DNA of 64,000 bases from Parachlamydiales bacterium (GCA_041671045.1 JBAZCF010000001.1:372001-436000); one strand, 5' to 3'. Shown: positions 33,947-43,057, counted from the first letter of the stretch. The notes: generated by a model not told the origin, from the sequence alone. Translations and numbers: made by a program.

Positions 33947-34398
33947 AACAGCTCAAACTATCTTTTGATCCCGTCCAAGATCGACTCGTATTGATATTTT
34001 TCACCAAAGATTTTTCTGAATTCCGTTTTTGGATTACGCGTAGATTAGTGCGAAAACTTTGGAATGCCTTGCAGCAACTTCAAAACACCCTCCATAAAAG
34101 TGGTATCGAACAAGAACATGAAGTTGAAAAAGCTAAGCAGCATGTACAGCAAGAGCAAGTGCAAAAAGAGGCGAGTAAATATGGAATGCAGGTCTCCCGT
34201 AATCCTTTAGGTACTGATCCTTTGCTCCTTATGCAGGTCAAAATAGGTACCAACGATCAAGGTCAAATTCATTTTACATTCGAGAGTACTGCCGGAACAA
34301 ATGTTGACTTTACGACAGATAAAACTTTCGTATCCCTTCTTTCCCAGCTCATACAAAAAGCAATTCCCCATACTGAGTGGGATATTACTTTGCAATAA
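33934..34398 (+). CDS. Conserved hypothetical protein
   Basis: A 154-residue cytoplasmic protein. The N-terminal 50 residues ('DRLVLIFFTKDFSEFRFWITRRLVRKLWNAL') have the look of a small family found in several proteobacteria, where the pattern is D-R-L-x-L-x-hydrophobic, then E-(Y/F)-R-x-W-(L/I)-T-R-R-x-x-x-x-L; I recall the pattern but no function. A charged Gln/Glu-rich helix (60-85) and a beta-rich C-terminus follow. The end overlaps the convergent FkbM gene by 14 bases. No role can be given. Confidence 0.55.
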   Translation: MSNLEQLKLSFDPVQDRLVLIFFTKDFSEFRFWITRRLVRKLWNALQQLQNTLHKSGIEQEHEVEKAKQHVQQEQVQKEASKYGMQVSRNPLGTDPLLLMQVKIGTNDQGQIHFTFESTAGTNVDFTTDKTFVSLLSQLIQKAIPHTEWDITLQ

Positions 34399-35275
34399 TC
34401 CCTAAGAATTTATGGTAGGTAGGGCTCTGCGTGTGCAATGCCAGGTAGTCATTAGCTATTAATGCTCCGGGATTGGCAGTATCTAGACGGACAAGGTCAA
34501 CTTTGAACACTGTTTTAGGGATGGCGAAAATTTCGTAACCGAGCTCATGGAGTATTTTTAAGGAGAGACTATCTGTCCAAATATTATTCGAAGGGTGCAC
34601 TTCAATGATAATTGCTTCTGCAGGAGTACGGGCTAAATAGTCTTTAGCACCTTGAATGACATGGTCTTCGTGGTTTTCAACATCAATTTTTATCAGTTTA
34701 ACAGGCGTGTGGATGTCATTTAAGAACTCGGATACCTTAACTACTTGGATAGTCTCTGTCTGGTAAGTACCTTTAGGTGTATGTTCAATGGAGGCCGCAC
34801 CCAGGTTATGCGCGGGGATGTAAATATCCATTGTGCCGGATCTATCTGATAAGGCGATCGGATAGGCAGCGATATTGTCAAAGTGGTTTTCTAATGCTGA
34901 AGCCTGAATCATTTTACTTAATTTCTTTTGGGGTTCTACGGCTATCACACGGCCGGAATGGCCTACTAAACTTGCTGCAAGAATAGTCAACAGGCCGAAA
35001 TTAGCCCCGATATCAATACATATATCCCCTGGCATAAGTATTTTTCTAAAAAGCCAAGTGATTTTTGGGTCAAGGTCACCGAAGAGATCGATTGCACGGC
35101 CAATATGGTCTTGCGGGTTTATCCAGATAGCTTCTCCGCTTCGTAGGGTAGACAGGAGCTGTTCTTGTTTGGAAAGAAAGGGTGTAAGCCATTTGCTGTT
35201 AGCCATCTTGCCGCATCCACTATAGAAAGGGTAATGGCGGCATAAGAAGCGTACAGTTTTATCTGTGATACCCAT
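34385..35275 (-). CDS. FkbM-family methyltransferase
   Basis: A 296-residue SAM-dependent methyltransferase of the FkbM type. The SAM-binding loop is 'CIDIGANFGLLTILAASLVGHSGRVIAVEPQ' (about residues 90-120), and the family's C-terminal part is 'VKLIKIDVENHEDHVIQGAKDYL' with 'AIIIEVHPSN'. FkbM enzymes often methylate sugars or small molecules through an oxygen; the substrate here is unknown. Its start coincides with the stop of the upstream methyltransferase (one shared base), so the two are one transcription unit. Both lie close to the pel operon but on the other strand. Confidence 0.88.
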   Translation of the reverse strand: MGITDKTVRFLCRHYPFYSGCGKMANSKWLTPFLSKQEQLLSTLRSGEAIWINPQDHIGRAIDLFGDLDPKITWLFRKILMPGDICIDIGANFGLLTILAASLVGHSGRVIAVEPQKKLSKMIQASALENHFDNIAAYPIALSDRSGTMDIYIPAHNLGAASIEHTPKGTYQTETIQVVKVSEFLNDIHTPVKLIKIDVENHEDHVIQGAKDYLARTPAEAIIIEVHPSNNIWTDSLSLKILHELGYEIFAIPKTVFKVDLVRLDTANPGALIANDYLALHTQSPTYHKFLGIIAK

Positions 35276-36081
35276 TATTCCTTGGTGGCTTGAGTATAGA
35301 TTACTTCCAATGTTTCATGCAGGCCATCAAACTGCAGACAAGGTGTGAGTTTAAAACGCAAAACTTCTTTTAGCCGGGATAATTGTTCTTCGGACAAAGT
35401 TTCAAGCCGGCCTCTAGAACCCAAATTCCATAACGAGTCAATCCAATTTTCAATAGATGGATAGACGTAATCCAACGACTCTAGCTTGCAATGGAGGTTT
35501 TGAAAACCTGAGTCTACTAATATATTGCGGATGAATTCCACCTTTTCAAATTCATGTAGTGTGACGGGCGGAACGGAATCAAGTTTTGTTAATTCGATTT
35601 TATATAACTCATGGCAAAAATCTTTTTTTCCCCAAGTAGACAGCAATAATTTCCCATTCGGTTTTAGTAGCCGGCGGAAATCCGTTAAAACAGAATGTAT
35701 GTTTGGAAAAAAGAAGACACCAAAAGCACAGAAGATAATGTCGAAAGAGTTATCTTCAAACTCCAGGTGTTCGGCATCCATACAGTAGAGATGGACTTGC
35801 TTACTCTGGCAGTCAAGTTCTTCTGTCAGCTGCTGTATCATCTCCGGACTAATATCTACCGCTGTAAGGGACCCTCTTGCATCAATTTTAGTGAGGGCTT
35901 TTTTTAAGACTGCACCGCGGCCTGTGGCAACATCTAGAATATTCTCAGGCCCTTTGATCTTAGCCAGATCAACTAACTTATCGGCAAAATGAGAAAAATA
36001 AATATTGTTTTTGCCCCCATATGCAGGTGCAGCACGGTTGAAGATCCCTTTAATCCAACTTTTATATTCGACAGGATTCAT
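35275..36081 (-). CDS. Class I SAM-dependent methyltransferase (UbiE-like)
   Basis: A 268-residue protein with a type 11/25 methyltransferase core: 'FNRAAPAYGG' near residue 13, the SAM loop 'ILDVATGRGAVLKKAL' (about 43-58), 'AVDISPEMIQQL' (acidic end of strand 2), 'YCMDAEHLEFEDNSFDIIFCAFGVFFFPN' and 'GKLLLSTWGKKDF'. It resembles menaquinone/ubiquinone methyltransferases in its core, but the C-terminal part is divergent, so no specific reaction is proposed. It is the first gene of a pair with the FkbM gene. Confidence 0.85.
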   Translation of the reverse strand: MNPVEYKSWIKGIFNRAAPAYGGKNNIYFSHFADKLVDLAKIKGPENILDVATGRGAVLKKALTKIDARGSLTAVDISPEMIQQLTEELDCQSKQVHLYCMDAEHLEFEDNSFDIIFCAFGVFFFPNIHSVLTDFRRLLKPNGKLLLSTWGKKDFCHELYKIELTKLDSVPPVTLHEFEKVEFIRNILVDSGFQNLHCKLESLDYVYPSIENWIDSLWNLGSRGRLETLSEEQLSRLKEVLRFKLTPCLQFDGLHETLEVIYTQATKE

Positions 36082-36156
36082 AGTAATATCTACACAAAAT
36101 TTAATGTTAGAATATATTATGAAACAAATTTTTTTACAAATAGGTAAGTCAAATAT

Positions 36157-36708
36157 ATGATGAATATCAAAGCTATTATCATACCTGGAAATGGGGGGGG
36201 AAAACCCTCTGACAACTGGTTTCCTTACGTGGAAGCGGAGCTGGCAAAGCTGGACATAGAAGTCTCAAACGTGGAGTTTCCTGATAGTTTTTTTGCGCGT
36301 GAATCCTTTTGGATACCATTTATAAAAGATGAACTGCTTGCAGATGAAAATACCATTTTAATCGGACATTCATCCGGGGCTATTGCAGCAATGCGTTTTG
36401 CTGAAAAGAACAAAATATTAGGGTCTGTGTTAGTAGGGACTTATCATTCCGATTTAGGAATGGATTCTGAAAAAGCGAGCGGCTACTTTGACCGGCCTTG
36501 GAATTGGAAGAGCATTAAGGATAACCAAAAATGGATAGGGGTCTTTGCTTCAATAGACGATCCTTGGATACCCATTGAAGAACCTCGTCGGCTCCACGAA
36601 GAATTGGATGTAGATTATTTTGAATATACTGATAGAGGTCATTTTGGCGGCGACTACTATAAGCCCACCTTTCCCGAATTGGTAGAATATATTAAAAGCA
36701 AACTTTAA
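36157..36708 (+). CDS. RBBP9/YdeN-family serine hydrolase
   Basis: A 183-residue cytoplasmic alpha/beta hydrolase. It starts 'KAIIIPGNGGGKPSDNWFPYVEAEL', a characteristic start of the RBBP9/YdeN family. The nucleophile elbow is 'LIGHSSGAIAAMRFA' (Ser about residue 73), the acid lies in 'FASIDDPWIPIEE' and the His in 'TDRGHFGGDYY'. The triad is complete. The substrate is unknown. Two adjacent ATGs give the start; the gene lies 19 bases before the amidotransferase gene and is probably co-transcribed with it. Confidence 0.85.
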   Translation: MMNIKAIIIPGNGGGKPSDNWFPYVEAELAKLDIEVSNVEFPDSFFARESFWIPFIKDELLADENTILIGHSSGAIAAMRFAEKNKILGSVLVGTYHSDLGMDSEKASGYFDRPWNWKSIKDNQKWIGVFASIDDPWIPIEEPRRLHEELDVDYFEYTDRGHFGGDYYKPTFPELVEYIKSKL

Positions 36709-36727
36709 ACCTTACACCGAGACATAC

Positions 36728-37414
36728 ATGCGCATCCTATACGTTATCCACGCAGACTTTGAAATGCCGGGCGCAATAATAGATTGGGCTATACAGCATA
36801 ACCATACCCAAGTTTTTTATCGTCCGTTTGCTAAAGATAAAACTCCTGAGAAAGACTCCTTTGATATTTTGATATTAATGGGAGGGCCGCAGTCACCTCT
36901 GGAGATTGAAAAATATCCCTACCTACATGATGAAATAAATTTAGCATCAGAGGCTATTGCGGATGGGAAATATGTTATTGGATTTTGTCTAGGGGCCCAG
37001 ATTATTGGCGAGGCTCTGGGTGCAAAAGCCCAGAAAAGTCCAAATAAAGAAGTGGGGTTTTATCCAGTTACCTTGAATGATGAAGGTGTGAGCGACCCCT
37101 TCTTCAAAGAACTTCCAAAAGTATTTTCCGTAATGCATTGGCATAATGATATGCCGGGAGTTCCTGCAGGGGCTGTTGTTCTTGCTTCTAGCGAAGGCTG
37201 CCCCCGTCAGATCATACGCTTCAAAGAGAAAGTCTATGGGTTTCAGTGCCACCCTGAACCTAAGAAAGGGGATATTGAAGCGATGATACACCATTGTAAA
37301 GCGGATTTATCTCCGGGCCTCTATGTACAATCAGAGCAGGAAATATTATCGACAGATTTTAATATGATGAATGCCAAGATTATCCATTTTTTAGATAACC
37401 TGATTAGCAAATAA
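36728..37414 (+). CDS. Class I glutamine amidotransferase (GMP-synthase-like domain)
   Basis: A 228-residue free-standing GATase1 domain. The nucleophile Cys is in 'VIGFCLGAQIIGEALG' (about residue 84), and the His-Glu pair in 'YGFQCHPEPKKGD' (about 176). 'LILMGGPQSPLE' is the oxyanion-strand motif. It resembles the YLR126C/GMP-synthase-like group that occurs without a synthetase domain. Whether it hydrolyses glutamine or a gamma-glutamyl compound cannot be told. A downstream partner is not evident; the next gene is an outer-membrane barrel. Confidence 0.88.
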   Translation: MRILYVIHADFEMPGAIIDWAIQHNHTQVFYRPFAKDKTPEKDSFDILILMGGPQSPLEIEKYPYLHDEINLASEAIADGKYVIGFCLGAQIIGEALGAKAQKSPNKEVGFYPVTLNDEGVSDPFFKELPKVFSVMHWHNDMPGVPAGAVVLASSEGCPRQIIRFKEKVYGFQCHPEPKKGDIEAMIHHCKADLSPGLYVQSEQEILSTDFNMMNAKIIHFLDNLISK

Positions 37415-37457
37415 TTATTTCAGCAGTGTACAGTAGTTATTTTATTCCGGTGAATAG

Positions 37458-38264
37458 ATGCTACGTTGTCTTTTGTGGGTTTTTTTGGTGGGTGTGTTAT
37501 GTTCTGCTGCCCCCCATCATACGACAGCTTTTCTGGGTGCTCCAGGACAAGTGGAGATAGTACCTAGCGTGTCATATTATTCAGCCCATAGCTTTTGGAA
37601 TAGCAAAGGGCGCAGGTTACCGGCATACGAGAATTTCCGTAAAGAAAACGCCCAGCTTTATCTTGAGTATGCGGTTAACCAGCATAATAGCCTATGGGTA
37701 CAAGGAAAATATGAAAGGGTTCATGAAGCTCTAAACCATGAAGGACAGGCTTTTGGAGATCCTGAATTAGGCTGGAAGCACCAATTTTATCTTTGCCGAG
37801 ATACTGCCTTGACTGGGCAGATCACAGCTATTCTTCCTTACAATAGGCAGAAGCCCTCCATCCGCTATGGATGTGCAGGAGCAGAAGCAACTATTATCTA
37901 TTCCTCACTTTTTAATTTCTGGTATAGCTCCGGCTGGTATGACCTCTCGGCAGGGTATCGGTATTATTTTGGATCGCCTTCAGATATCATTCGGGGGGAG
38001 GCTGCAATAGGTTATCTGTTGCTGCCTAATTTAGTCATTCTGGCGGAAGGGAAGTTGGATTATGGTATGAACGCAAAACGGAAAAGCTTTAAGGATAACT
38101 ATTTAGCCTATAATAGAGGGTATCGTTTGGCACAAGGTCAAGCGGAATTACGTTGGGAAGTCTTTAGCCAATCCTGGATTATTCTAGGCATCTTTCAAAA
38201 TATTTGGGGAAGAAACGTCGGAACAGGAGGAGGGGGGTATGGCGGTGCGTGGATTACTTTCTAG
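37458..38264 (+). CDS. Outer-membrane beta-barrel protein
   Basis: A 268-residue protein with a signal peptide ('LLWVFLVGVLCSAAPHHTTA'). The mature part is rich in alternating aromatic and polar residues with short turns ('LYLEYAVNQHNSLWVQGKYERV', 'WYDLSAGYRYYFGSPSD', 'QAELRWEVFSQSWIILGIFQN') and ends in Phe, as expected of an outer-membrane barrel. Length suggests 10-12 strands. No family named. The last 26 bases overlap the start of the following gene. Confidence 0.7.
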   Translation: MLRCLLWVFLVGVLCSAAPHHTTAFLGAPGQVEIVPSVSYYSAHSFWNSKGRRLPAYENFRKENAQLYLEYAVNQHNSLWVQGKYERVHEALNHEGQAFGDPELGWKHQFYLCRDTALTGQITAILPYNRQKPSIRYGCAGAEATIIYSSLFNFWYSSGWYDLSAGYRYYFGSPSDIIRGEAAIGYLLLPNLVILAEGKLDYGMNAKRKSFKDNYLAYNRGYRLAQGQAELRWEVFSQSWIILGIFQNIWGRNVGTGGGGYGGAWITF

Positions 38265-39105
38265 CATTAGACTTCTTTCAAAATTCCATTTGATAGTTAA
38301 AATTGCTATTTTTAGCATCTTTTTCGGCAAATTTTTCTACCAAAGCGAATTTCGAAAGAAGTCTATTGTAATTATTCTGGTATGTTTTTTTTCAGCCGGT
38401 CTTTATGGGAAAACGACCCTACCAAATCATGATGAGATACTTCCCTATCTCTTACCTAACGACCATCCTATTAAAGCTAGTTTAGACAGTTTTTTTTCAA
38501 AGAAGAGGGTTATCTTCAATCGCAAAACCCTTGAAGATGCAGGGTTTGCCAACACGACCCCACGTCAGTTTACAAGCCTTATAGTGACCACGCATCCTAA
38601 TTATCCCGGGTGTATTTTTAAGCTATATCTGGATGTCCAACGCTATCATCACAGAACATCAGAGCTTTATCTTTGGCTGTTACGCGTGGAAGGAGCGGAA
38701 AAAGTCCGTCATGTAATTGCTGAACATCATTTGGACAGCTTCCTTAAAGTACCAAAAAAGTGGATCTATTTTCTGCCGGACCAAGCTAAAATTCCGGATG
38801 GATATTATCCTCGTCATTATATTCTGATTGAAGAAGATATGGAGCTGGTAAGCAATACAGAGAATAGGACCTATTGGAGCAGTGAGAAAGTCACTCCTTC
38901 CCTTTTGAATGCTGTCTATTTGGTACTGAGTGAAGTTGGATTAAGCGACTGCGCTAAAATAGACAATATTCCGGTGTCAAAAGATGGCAAGATTGCCTTC
39001 ATAGATACACAGACACATGGCAAGGGTAAAGTACCCTTTCATCGTCTAAATAAAGCTCTCTCCTCCGGAAACAGAGCCTATTGGAAGTATATCTCGGAGC
39101 AATAG
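38239..39105 (+). CDS. Uncharacterised exported or membrane-anchored protein
   Basis: The ATG at 38239 lies inside the end of the barrel gene and follows a strong purine-rich ribosome site (AGGAGGAGGGG). The 288-residue product has two N-terminal hydrophobic segments (about 17-31 and 42-56); the second ends like a signal peptide ('LVCFFSAGLYG'). The remaining 230 residues are soluble: 'VIFNRKTLEDAGF', 'YPGCIFKLYLDVQRYHHRTSELYLWLLRVEGAEKV', 'YILIEEDMELV' and 'KIAFIDTQTHGKG'. The order of an early Lys, a helix and a late 'I-A-F-I-D-T' recalls kinase-fold proteins faintly, but this is weak. Function unknown. Confidence 0.55.
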   Translation: MAVRGLLSSIRLLSKFHLIVKIAIFSIFFGKFFYQSEFRKKSIVIILVCFFSAGLYGKTTLPNHDEILPYLLPNDHPIKASLDSFFSKKRVIFNRKTLEDAGFANTTPRQFTSLIVTTHPNYPGCIFKLYLDVQRYHHRTSELYLWLLRVEGAEKVRHVIAEHHLDSFLKVPKKWIYFLPDQAKIPDGYYPRHYILIEEDMELVSNTENRTYWSSEKVTPSLLNAVYLVLSEVGLSDCAKIDNIPVSKDGKIAFIDTQTHGKGKVPFHRLNKALSSGNRAYWKYISEQ

Positions 39106-39146
39106 CCTCAAAATAGATTTCAAAGTGATCTGCTTACAGCAACTCT

Positions 39147-39222
39147 TCTGACTGCATATAGAGGCATCCTGTTATCTAGGGAATCTCCCTAGGTATCGTT
39201 AAACACATATATGCAGTCTGAA
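39147..39222. terminator. Large two-part stem-loop between convergent genes
   Basis: GACTGCATATA (39150-39160) pairs perfectly with TATATGCAGTC (39208-39218), with further TCTT/AAGA pairing outside it. Inside the loop CTAGGGA (39176-39182) pairs with TCCCTAG (39186-39192) over a three-base loop. The structure fills the gap between a plus-strand gene and the convergent DUF1653 gene. It may terminate both transcripts, though no T-run follows. Confidence 0.5.
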
Positions 39223-39253
39223 AGACTTAAATAATAAGAAGTAATTTCCCGAA

Positions 39254-39532
39254 TTAGTTGTATGCCAGCTGTTCGTCAACAATCTTAAAACGTGGCACAG
39301 ATTGGCCGTTTAGGTTGACATTTTCTAGAAACATTTTCAAAGGTCGGATAACGATAGCCTTATCACCAAACTTATCGCATTTATAAAGCTTTTGATAAAC
39401 AACATACAAAGTGTGGTCTTCGGTATGGCGGGCAATGGCAAGGACTTTCATTTTATTTCCCTTATAATGTTGTACTGTACAACCTATAGGCAGTTGATTG
39501 ATCTGTGCTTGTTCTTCAATTGTGGCAATCAT
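39254..39532 (-). CDS. DUF1653 family protein
   Basis: A 92-residue small protein. The pattern 'GCTVQHYKGNKMKVLAIARHTEDHTLYVVYQKLY' followed by 'IVIRPLKMFLENV' and 'VPRFKIV' fits DUF1653 closely (H-Y-K-G-x-x-Y/M-x-V-L-x-x-A-x-H-(S/T)-E ... V-V-Y-Q-x-L-Y ... R-P-L-x-M-F). No biochemical role is known to me. It lies 44 bases downstream of the TPR gene start side, on the same strand. Confidence 0.85.
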   Translation of the reverse strand: MIATIEEQAQINQLPIGCTVQHYKGNKMKVLAIARHTEDHTLYVVYQKLYKCDKFGDKAIVIRPLKMFLENVNLNGQSVPRFKIVDEQLAYN

Positions 39533-39576
39533 GTTGCGTCTCCATTTTGTGTGCGCTTTGCTATTTATGCAGCGCC

Positions 39577-41217
39577 TTAAAGTGATTGAATGGTAAGTTT
39601 TGTGTCGCTATAAAACCAGGCTTTATCAAACTCTTGAGAAACCCAATATAAGTCGTGTGTACGGTTTTGTTTTTTTAAGCTTTCTTGCAGACCGAATAAT
39701 GAGCGTCCGTTGCGCGGGTGACTATTTAAATCTTCACGGAAAATTTCTTCGGCATTTTTGACTTTACCTAATTGCAGAAGGTAAGCGCCATAAGCTTCAC
39801 GGATGGGGAAAAACCAATCAGGTGGTTCGTTATAGCTCATTGAGTCCTGCTCAGCAACGGCATTTTCATACGCTTTAAGAGCATCTTCAGTATGATTATT
39901 GATAATCGCAATGCGTGCAGAAAGTAAAAGATCCGCTATTTTCAGTACCTTTTGGGCTTTATTCATTCCGAATTCAGCATTCGGAGGTATTAGAGCGGAC
40001 TCTTCAGCAAAAAGATTTTGCTCATGCCTACCCCTTTCAGTGTTGGCCATATTGTAAAAGGCATATGCGCGAGAAAAATGCCAAAGGGCGTGAGCAACAG
40101 TAAGCTCCTTAGGCGGTTCAGGAATTGTGAGCACATCGTCCCATGCATGGAACCTTAAGCTAATAAAATAAGGGGTTGTCACATAGTATTCTAGCGAAGG
40201 CATGTAGGAGAAATGAGGGACATACATTTCTGATAATTCTGTTGCCGCATGTTTTGCATCTTCATAGCGCCCTTCCATACCATACGCGCGGGATAAAAAA
40301 TACAGATTATGTGTCATGTAGTGCATGGGGTAGACACCGACCATTCCGTATTTTGCGACGTAAGCACGGTCTGCTGCAACGGCATCTTCATTACTTTTTG
40401 CCGCAAGATGGTAGTCGCCAAGGAGTAAATATATATGTGCGGGCATGTGCAATATATGGCCTGAAGCAGGCATCATGGTTCTCAAACGTTCAGCAGAAGC
40501 TAATGCCCATTCAGGATGTTTTGAGGCTTCTATTATATGAATATAATAATGGTTTGCACCCAAATGCTGCGGATCGCGTTTAAGGACTTTCTCTAGTAAG
40601 GCAACAGCTGCTTCCGTTTCAGGAAGCGCTTTTCCATCATTTGTCCACTGTTTCCAGGGAGATAAGTCCAGTACGCTTTCAGAGTAAAGAACAGAGGCGT
40701 CGACATCGTCGGGGTATTTTTCCACGATTTTTCCCATCGCGGAATAATAGGCCTTGGCTAACTTTTCAAGGTCAGGTTTATCGTTATCAGTGTAGCGTTG
40801 TGCAAGTGCTTGGATGTAGTCTTTCTCTGCAAGAGATGTGTTTTTTGTTAATGCAAGCGCTTTGTGTGCTAGCTCAAAAGCTTTTTTCTGCCGGACATTT
40901 GTAATGTCCAAATTAATATTTTGGCCTAAAGCTAGTGCCATGCCCCAGTAACCCATTGCAAGGTCAGGGTCTGTTTGGGTAGCACGCAAAAAGGACCAAT
41001 AGGAAGCATCGTGATTAAAGGCATAAAGGAGGGTAAGACCTTGATCAAAATAAAGTTGTGCCGTTACGTTTTTCGTGGTTACCGGATGGCGTACTTTAAT
41101 AAGGGAAGGATCTAAAATAAAATTTTCAGGGGGTTCAAAGGGGAAATGATCAGCACCGACATTCGAAAGAGTAATAGCGCAAAACAAAAAGATAAATTTA
41201 CAAACTGACTTTCCCAT
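39577..41217 (-). CDS. Secreted TPR-repeat protein
   Basis: The frame is open from a TTG at 41253, but the ATG at 41217 is chosen because it directly gives a signal peptide ('MGKSVCKFIFLFCAITLSNVGA'). The 546-residue mature part contains TPR units, for example 'AQLYFDQGLTLLYAFNHDASYWSFLRATQTDPDLAMGYWGMALAL' (about 65-105) and 'AYENAVAEQD' near the end. Histidine-rich conserved-looking motifs 'GANHYYIHIIEASKHPEWAL' and 'GHILHMPAHIYLLLGDY' recur in a family of bacterial TPR proteins that I know without a function. Probably periplasmic. Confidence 0.8.
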   Translation of the reverse strand: MGKSVCKFIFLFCAITLSNVGADHFPFEPPENFILDPSLIKVRHPVTTKNVTAQLYFDQGLTLLYAFNHDASYWSFLRATQTDPDLAMGYWGMALALGQNINLDITNVRQKKAFELAHKALALTKNTSLAEKDYIQALAQRYTDNDKPDLEKLAKAYYSAMGKIVEKYPDDVDASVLYSESVLDLSPWKQWTNDGKALPETEAAVALLEKVLKRDPQHLGANHYYIHIIEASKHPEWALASAERLRTMMPASGHILHMPAHIYLLLGDYHLAAKSNEDAVAADRAYVAKYGMVGVYPMHYMTHNLYFLSRAYGMEGRYEDAKHAATELSEMYVPHFSYMPSLEYYVTTPYFISLRFHAWDDVLTIPEPPKELTVAHALWHFSRAYAFYNMANTERGRHEQNLFAEESALIPPNAEFGMNKAQKVLKIADLLLSARIAIINNHTEDALKAYENAVAEQDSMSYNEPPDWFFPIREAYGAYLLQLGKVKNAEEIFREDLNSHPRNGRSLFGLQESLKKQNRTHDLYWVSQEFDKAWFYSDTKLTIQSL

Positions 41218-41421
41218 ATACTCTCGCTTAGGGTGTGTGAGGCATGACTGCAAACCATAAGGATAATTTATGCAGGCCTCGCTTAGTACAGTTTTTATAA
41301 TTGTTCTATTTATTTTTGGCCATTTGATTAAGCAAATGTTTCATATCTAAATATCCCCGCTATTCTATTTTTTTATTCCAGACCTATCAGAATAGTCTTC
41401 AGCAAGGGTCTTAAGTATTTT

Positions 41422-42033
41422 TTATAAGTGTATTATATTTAAATCTTTAAGAGTAGTTGTTACATTGTGATGTGTATCGCAGAGAATCCCATGAATTCCG
41501 GCTTCTTTGGCAGCATGGATATTTTCTTCCATATCATCAATAAAAATGGTTTCATGGGGAATAAGGTTAAAATCTTGTAACAATCTATCGTAAATACCTT
41601 TTTCAGGTTTGATCATTCCCACATCGCAAGAAAAAATTGCACCGTCATTTTCTAGGATGAATGGATAGGTTGCGAAGATGTTTTTTTGTATTACAAAGGG
41701 AAGGTTAGAAAGAATGAAGATTTTATAATTATGCTTTTTGGCTGCATACCATAGATTGAGGCCATGTTCCATAGGGATGATGCTATCCAATGCTGCTTGG
41801 ATGAACATGTCAATATGTTGCTTGCGGAAGCTATCTGAAAATGTATGGGCAATATCTTCTATGGTAGCAAATCCTTTATCAAAATCACGCCAGACTTGGG
41901 AGCGTGTAATATCCACAATGTTATGGGGGATGTCTTTATCGATACGTTTCAAATTTTTCATTACTTCGACAGGGCGCCATTCAAATAATACACCGCCAAT
42001 ATCGAACACAATATTTTTATACTTGGAATTCAT
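41422..42033 (-). CDS. HAD-family hydrolase (YihX-like)
   Basis: A 203-residue haloacid-dehalogenase-type phosphatase. Motif I is 'NIVFDIGGVLFEW' with the nucleophile Asp; the second Asp of the usual D-x-D is Gly, as is common in the YihX/HAD-IA subgroup. Motif II is 'IFILSNLP', motif III Lys in 'CDVGMIKPEKGIYD', motif IV 'TIFIDDMEENIHAA'. The cap is a small helical one. It probably acts on a sugar phosphate or nucleotide, not determinable here. Confidence 0.88.
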   Translation of the reverse strand: MNSKYKNIVFDIGGVLFEWRPVEVMKNLKRIDKDIPHNIVDITRSQVWRDFDKGFATIEDIAHTFSDSFRKQHIDMFIQAALDSIIPMEHGLNLWYAAKKHNYKIFILSNLPFVIQKNIFATYPFILENDGAIFSCDVGMIKPEKGIYDRLLQDFNLIPHETIFIDDMEENIHAAKEAGIHGILCDTHHNVTTTLKDLNIIHL

Positions 42034-42130
42034 AGTGGAAACATCTTTTTTCAGAGAAGTATAAAGCCCCTCGATTATTTTTGGGAGTAGATAGTGAACG
42101 CTAAGTGATTCTCAGCGTTCACAAAATAAC

Positions 42131-43057
42131 TTAGAAGCTGTATTCCAGAACAAGATTCAGGCCATACGATTGCCAAGAAGCATTAGGGATCTTGTCTATT
42201 TCATTTCCCGGCAAGCCTACAGCAGCAAAGCTGCCTCCTTTGGGCTTCTCTCTACCATTGCCGGCTTTCCAATATTGATATTTAAAGGCGAGTCCTACTT
42301 CTAGGCAATGTAAAAGCGGGTAAGATGTATTCATGAAAAACACTTGGCCATGATTGCCATTGGACCATCTTTTATCTGAATAGGCCCCGCCGAAAATATC
42401 TGGGCCATCTAGCTGCCATGAAGCTCTCCAACGGGCGAAGTGGTATTCATAGCCTAGGTTAAGATAATAGCTGCAGTAGCTCAGTGCTCCTTCCACTCCA
42501 ACCCAAGGACCTTCCCAAGTAGTCTTGTATGTCAGGTTGTTTAGTATAGGGGAGGAGATGCCGTTCGTTTGGGCATTTCTCATCTTGATGCGCTGCGAGT
42601 TAAAAGACCATCCGCCTAAAACGCCAAGGTTTAACTCATTACAAAATACGGGGAGCATGATTCCTCCGCCTAATGAAAAATCCTGGGTATTGCCTGAATG
42701 GATATCCGCAGTTGTCTTTGAAGTTGGCACATCAGGCACGACTCCGTAATTGATATAATCACCTCCGCAGACTCTTCCCCATTCTGCGCTTCCTTTAACT
42801 AAAAGGCATTGATAGAAAAGTTGTTTTCCTGCAACCCCCACAGTCCAGAGACGTACATTTTTCGCGGTTAGGATGTCTTCAAGTATTAATCTACCGGGCG
42901 GGGAATAGGCATGTATTGTTGTCGATATTTTATCCCAACGATAGCCGCCATAAACGTCAAGCTCTGCATCAATTTTAACAGCAAAGGCAGGAGCGAAAGA
43001 TAATGCTGCAAAGCTCAGCATCATTAGAAATAGGCAATAACATTTTGACCTGTGCAT
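42131..43057 (-). CDS. Cysteine-containing outer-membrane protein
   Basis: A 308-residue protein with a signal peptide ('CYCLFLMMLSFAALSFAPAFA') and a beta-barrel-like mature part ending '...LNLVLEYSF', with the C-terminal Phe required for outer-membrane insertion. Features such as 'AELDVYGGYRWDKI', 'FSLGGGIMLPVF', 'NLGYEYHFARWRASW' and 'CLEVGLAFKYQYWK' show alternating barrel strands. Six Cys are scattered through the mature part; disulphide-linked surface proteins are typical of Chlamydiota, so a role in a cross-linked outer membrane is plausible. It is not recognisable as MOMP itself. Divergent from the MASE1 sensor gene. Confidence 0.65.
   Translation of the reverse strand: MHRSKCYCLFLMMLSFAALSFAPAFAVKIDAELDVYGGYRWDKISTTIHAYSPPGRLILEDILTAKNVRLWTVGVAGKQLFYQCLLVKGSAEWGRVCGGDYINYGVVPDVPTSKTTADIHSGNTQDFSLGGGIMLPVFCNELNLGVLGGWSFNSQRIKMRNAQTNGISSPILNNLTYKTTWEGPWVGVEGALSYCSYYLNLGYEYHFARWRASWQLDGPDIFGGAYSDKRWSNGNHGQVFFMNTSYPLLHCLEVGLAFKYQYWKAGNGREKPKGGSFAAVGLPGNEIDKIPNASWQSYGLNLVLEYSF

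Noticed and set aside
41218..41253. N-terminal extension of the TPR protein from TTG
   Set aside because: It would hide the signal peptide that starts at the ATG at 41217.
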